From Limnobacter sp. 130 (lineage in GTDB: Bacteria > Pseudomonadota > Gammaproteobacteria > Burkholderiales > Burkholderiaceae_B), in contig NZ_LR732328.1 in NCBI RefSeq assembly GCF_902506325.1, positions 927,071 through 991,070 on the forward strand: DNA of 64,000 nucleotides. Reading direction: 5' to 3'. The translations under genes and the position numbers were made by a program. Within the stretch, counting starts at the first letter, position 1. Every line of letters starts with the position of its first letter. Below, piece after piece: positions 63,306 through 64,000 of this stretch. The notes below the pieces were generated by a model, which saw nothing but the letters and a program-made list of their open reading frames with translations, did no database searches and was not told the origin of the DNA.

Positions 63306-63349
63306 TAAAATAAGAAAATCCTTTTAAACCATTTATTTGGCACACCAGC

Positions 63350-63532
63350 ATGCAATACGAATCTGAAGCGACCCAATTTTTAAGCCAGCTTAAAAATGAA
63401 CGCCCCCACCTGGAAAACGAACAGCAAAAAGGCCGGGCCCTGCTTTGGGACAAACAACTGGATCGCAAGCTTCAAGAAGGCTTCAAAGAAGCCAAAGTGG
63501 CTCAGAAACCCTACGTGTATCAAAGCAAATAA
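63350..63532 (+). CDS. DUF3460 family protein
   Basis: A 60-residue protein beginning MQYESEATQFLSQLKNERP and continuing with QQKGRALLWDK and KVAQKPYVYQSK. This is the DUF3460 family, a small conserved protein of Burkholderiales and relatives with no known function. It directly precedes scpA, the usual location. It has no membrane segment and is rich in charged residues. Confidence 0.87.
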   Translation: MQYESEATQFLSQLKNERPHLENEQQKGRALLWDKQLDRKLQEGFKEAKVAQKPYVYQSK

Positions 63533-63544
63533 AGTGCAGCCACT

Positions 63545-64000
63545 TTGAGCAGCGAACTCGCCGACATCAGCGTACTGAACCCCAACGACAGCACACCGGA
63601 CACGGTAGACGGTGTTGGACTTGCTCGCTTGTATGGTGCTCCGCTGTTCAACATGCCGAAGGACTTGTACATTCCGCCCGATGCGCTGGAGGTATTCCTC
63701 GAGGCATTTGAAGGCCCACTGGACTTGTTGCTGTACCTGATTCGCAAACAGAACTTCAATATTCTCGACATTCCCATGGCGGAACTGACCCGCCAGTACC
63801 TTACATACGTTGAAGAAATTCGCACGCGTAACCTGGAACTGGCTGCAGAGTATTTACTGATGGCTGCCATGCTGATTGAAATCAAATCGCGCATGCTATT
63901 GCCAGTCATACCCAAGGATGGTGAAGAAGAAGCCGAAGATCCGCGTGCCGAACTGGCCCGCCGCCTGATTGAATATGAACAAATGAAACTGGCGGCCCAA
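63545..64000 (+). CDS. scpA: Segregation and condensation protein A (partial)
   Basis: The first 152 codons of ScpA, the kleisin that joins SMC and ScpB in chromosome organisation; the frame runs off the right edge. The family start is FEGPLDLLLYLIRKQNFNIL, then IPMAELTRQYLTYVEEIRTR and AAEYLLMAAMLIEIKSRMLLP. About 50 residues precede that conserved block, so it carries an N-terminal extension. An in-frame stop (63530) lies just upstream, so the start is the TTG at 63545 or the ATG at 63653; neither has a good ribosome-binding site. It begins 12 bp after the DUF3460 gene. Confidence 0.9.
   Translation, partial: MSSELADISVLNPNDSTPDTVDGVGLARLYGAPLFNMPKDLYIPPDALEVFLEAFEGPLDLLLYLIRKQNFNILDIPMAELTRQYLTYVEEIRTRNLELAAEYLLMAAMLIEIKSRMLLPVIPKDGEEEAEDPRAELARRLIEYEQMKLAAQ

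Overview
The window looks like chromosomal DNA of a betaproteobacterium of the order Burkholderiales, and gene content and moderate GC make a Limnobacter-like organism a reasonable guess. The reasons are the order gntR-sdhCDAB-sdhE-gltA and odhA-odhB-lpdA-zapE, mdh with a CitE-like gene, the AcnD/PrpF type of methylcitrate cycle, and Burkholderiales-type small proteins such as DUF3460 in front of scpA. Genus is inferred from gene content only. No insertion sequence, prophage, integrase or CRISPR array was seen.

Layout. 1-3782: a lipoprotein fragment, tex and zapE. 3864-16897: a dense central-metabolism block holding lpdA, odhB and odhA, then gltA, sdhE, sdhB, sdhA, sdhD and sdhC (all minus strand), a GntR-family regulator and divergent mdh. 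16970-22545: a CitE-like lyase, DUF924 and DUF1330 proteins, a tiny lipoprotein, an AsmA-family protein, rlmF and two small membrane proteins. 22644-30762: arfB, then the methylcitrate locus, with prpR divergent from prpB-prpC-acnD-prpF behind a sigma-54 promoter. 30978-45750: a divergent PEP-carboxylase homologue, an amidase, a stand-alone receiver-like protein, acnB, an AraC regulator with a divergent lipoprotein hydrolase, a fatty-acid hydroxylase, a DUF2863 protein and acnA. 45759-48550: a divergent Fe(III)-type ABC permease and ATPase. 48551-57057: an apparent operon encoding an ECF sigma factor, a short soluble anti-sigma-like protein, a complete type I secretion system and two acidic low-complexity proteins, one with 45-bp in-frame tandem repeats. 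57425-64000: a LuxR-type regulator, queC, tRNA-Gly/Cys/Leu, metG, a SulP transporter, a DUF3460 protein and the start of scpA.

How it works together. The window encodes citrate synthase, two aconitases (AcnA, AcnB), 2-oxoglutarate dehydrogenase, succinate dehydrogenase and malate dehydrogenase, plus a propionate (methylcitrate) branch using a third aconitase-family enzyme, AcnD. A 20-bp motif shared by the mdh/gntR and acnB upstream regions (16 of 20 positions) suggests a common TCA regulator, possibly the GntR protein encoded here.

The best candidates for undescribed biology are the sigma/anti-sigma/type I secretion operon with its paralogous acidic putative cargo proteins, the PEP-carboxylase homologue with an altered bicarbonate loop and C-terminus, and two leader hairpins that enclose the ribosome-binding site or start codon of adjacent genes at about 40.7 and 41.7 kb.
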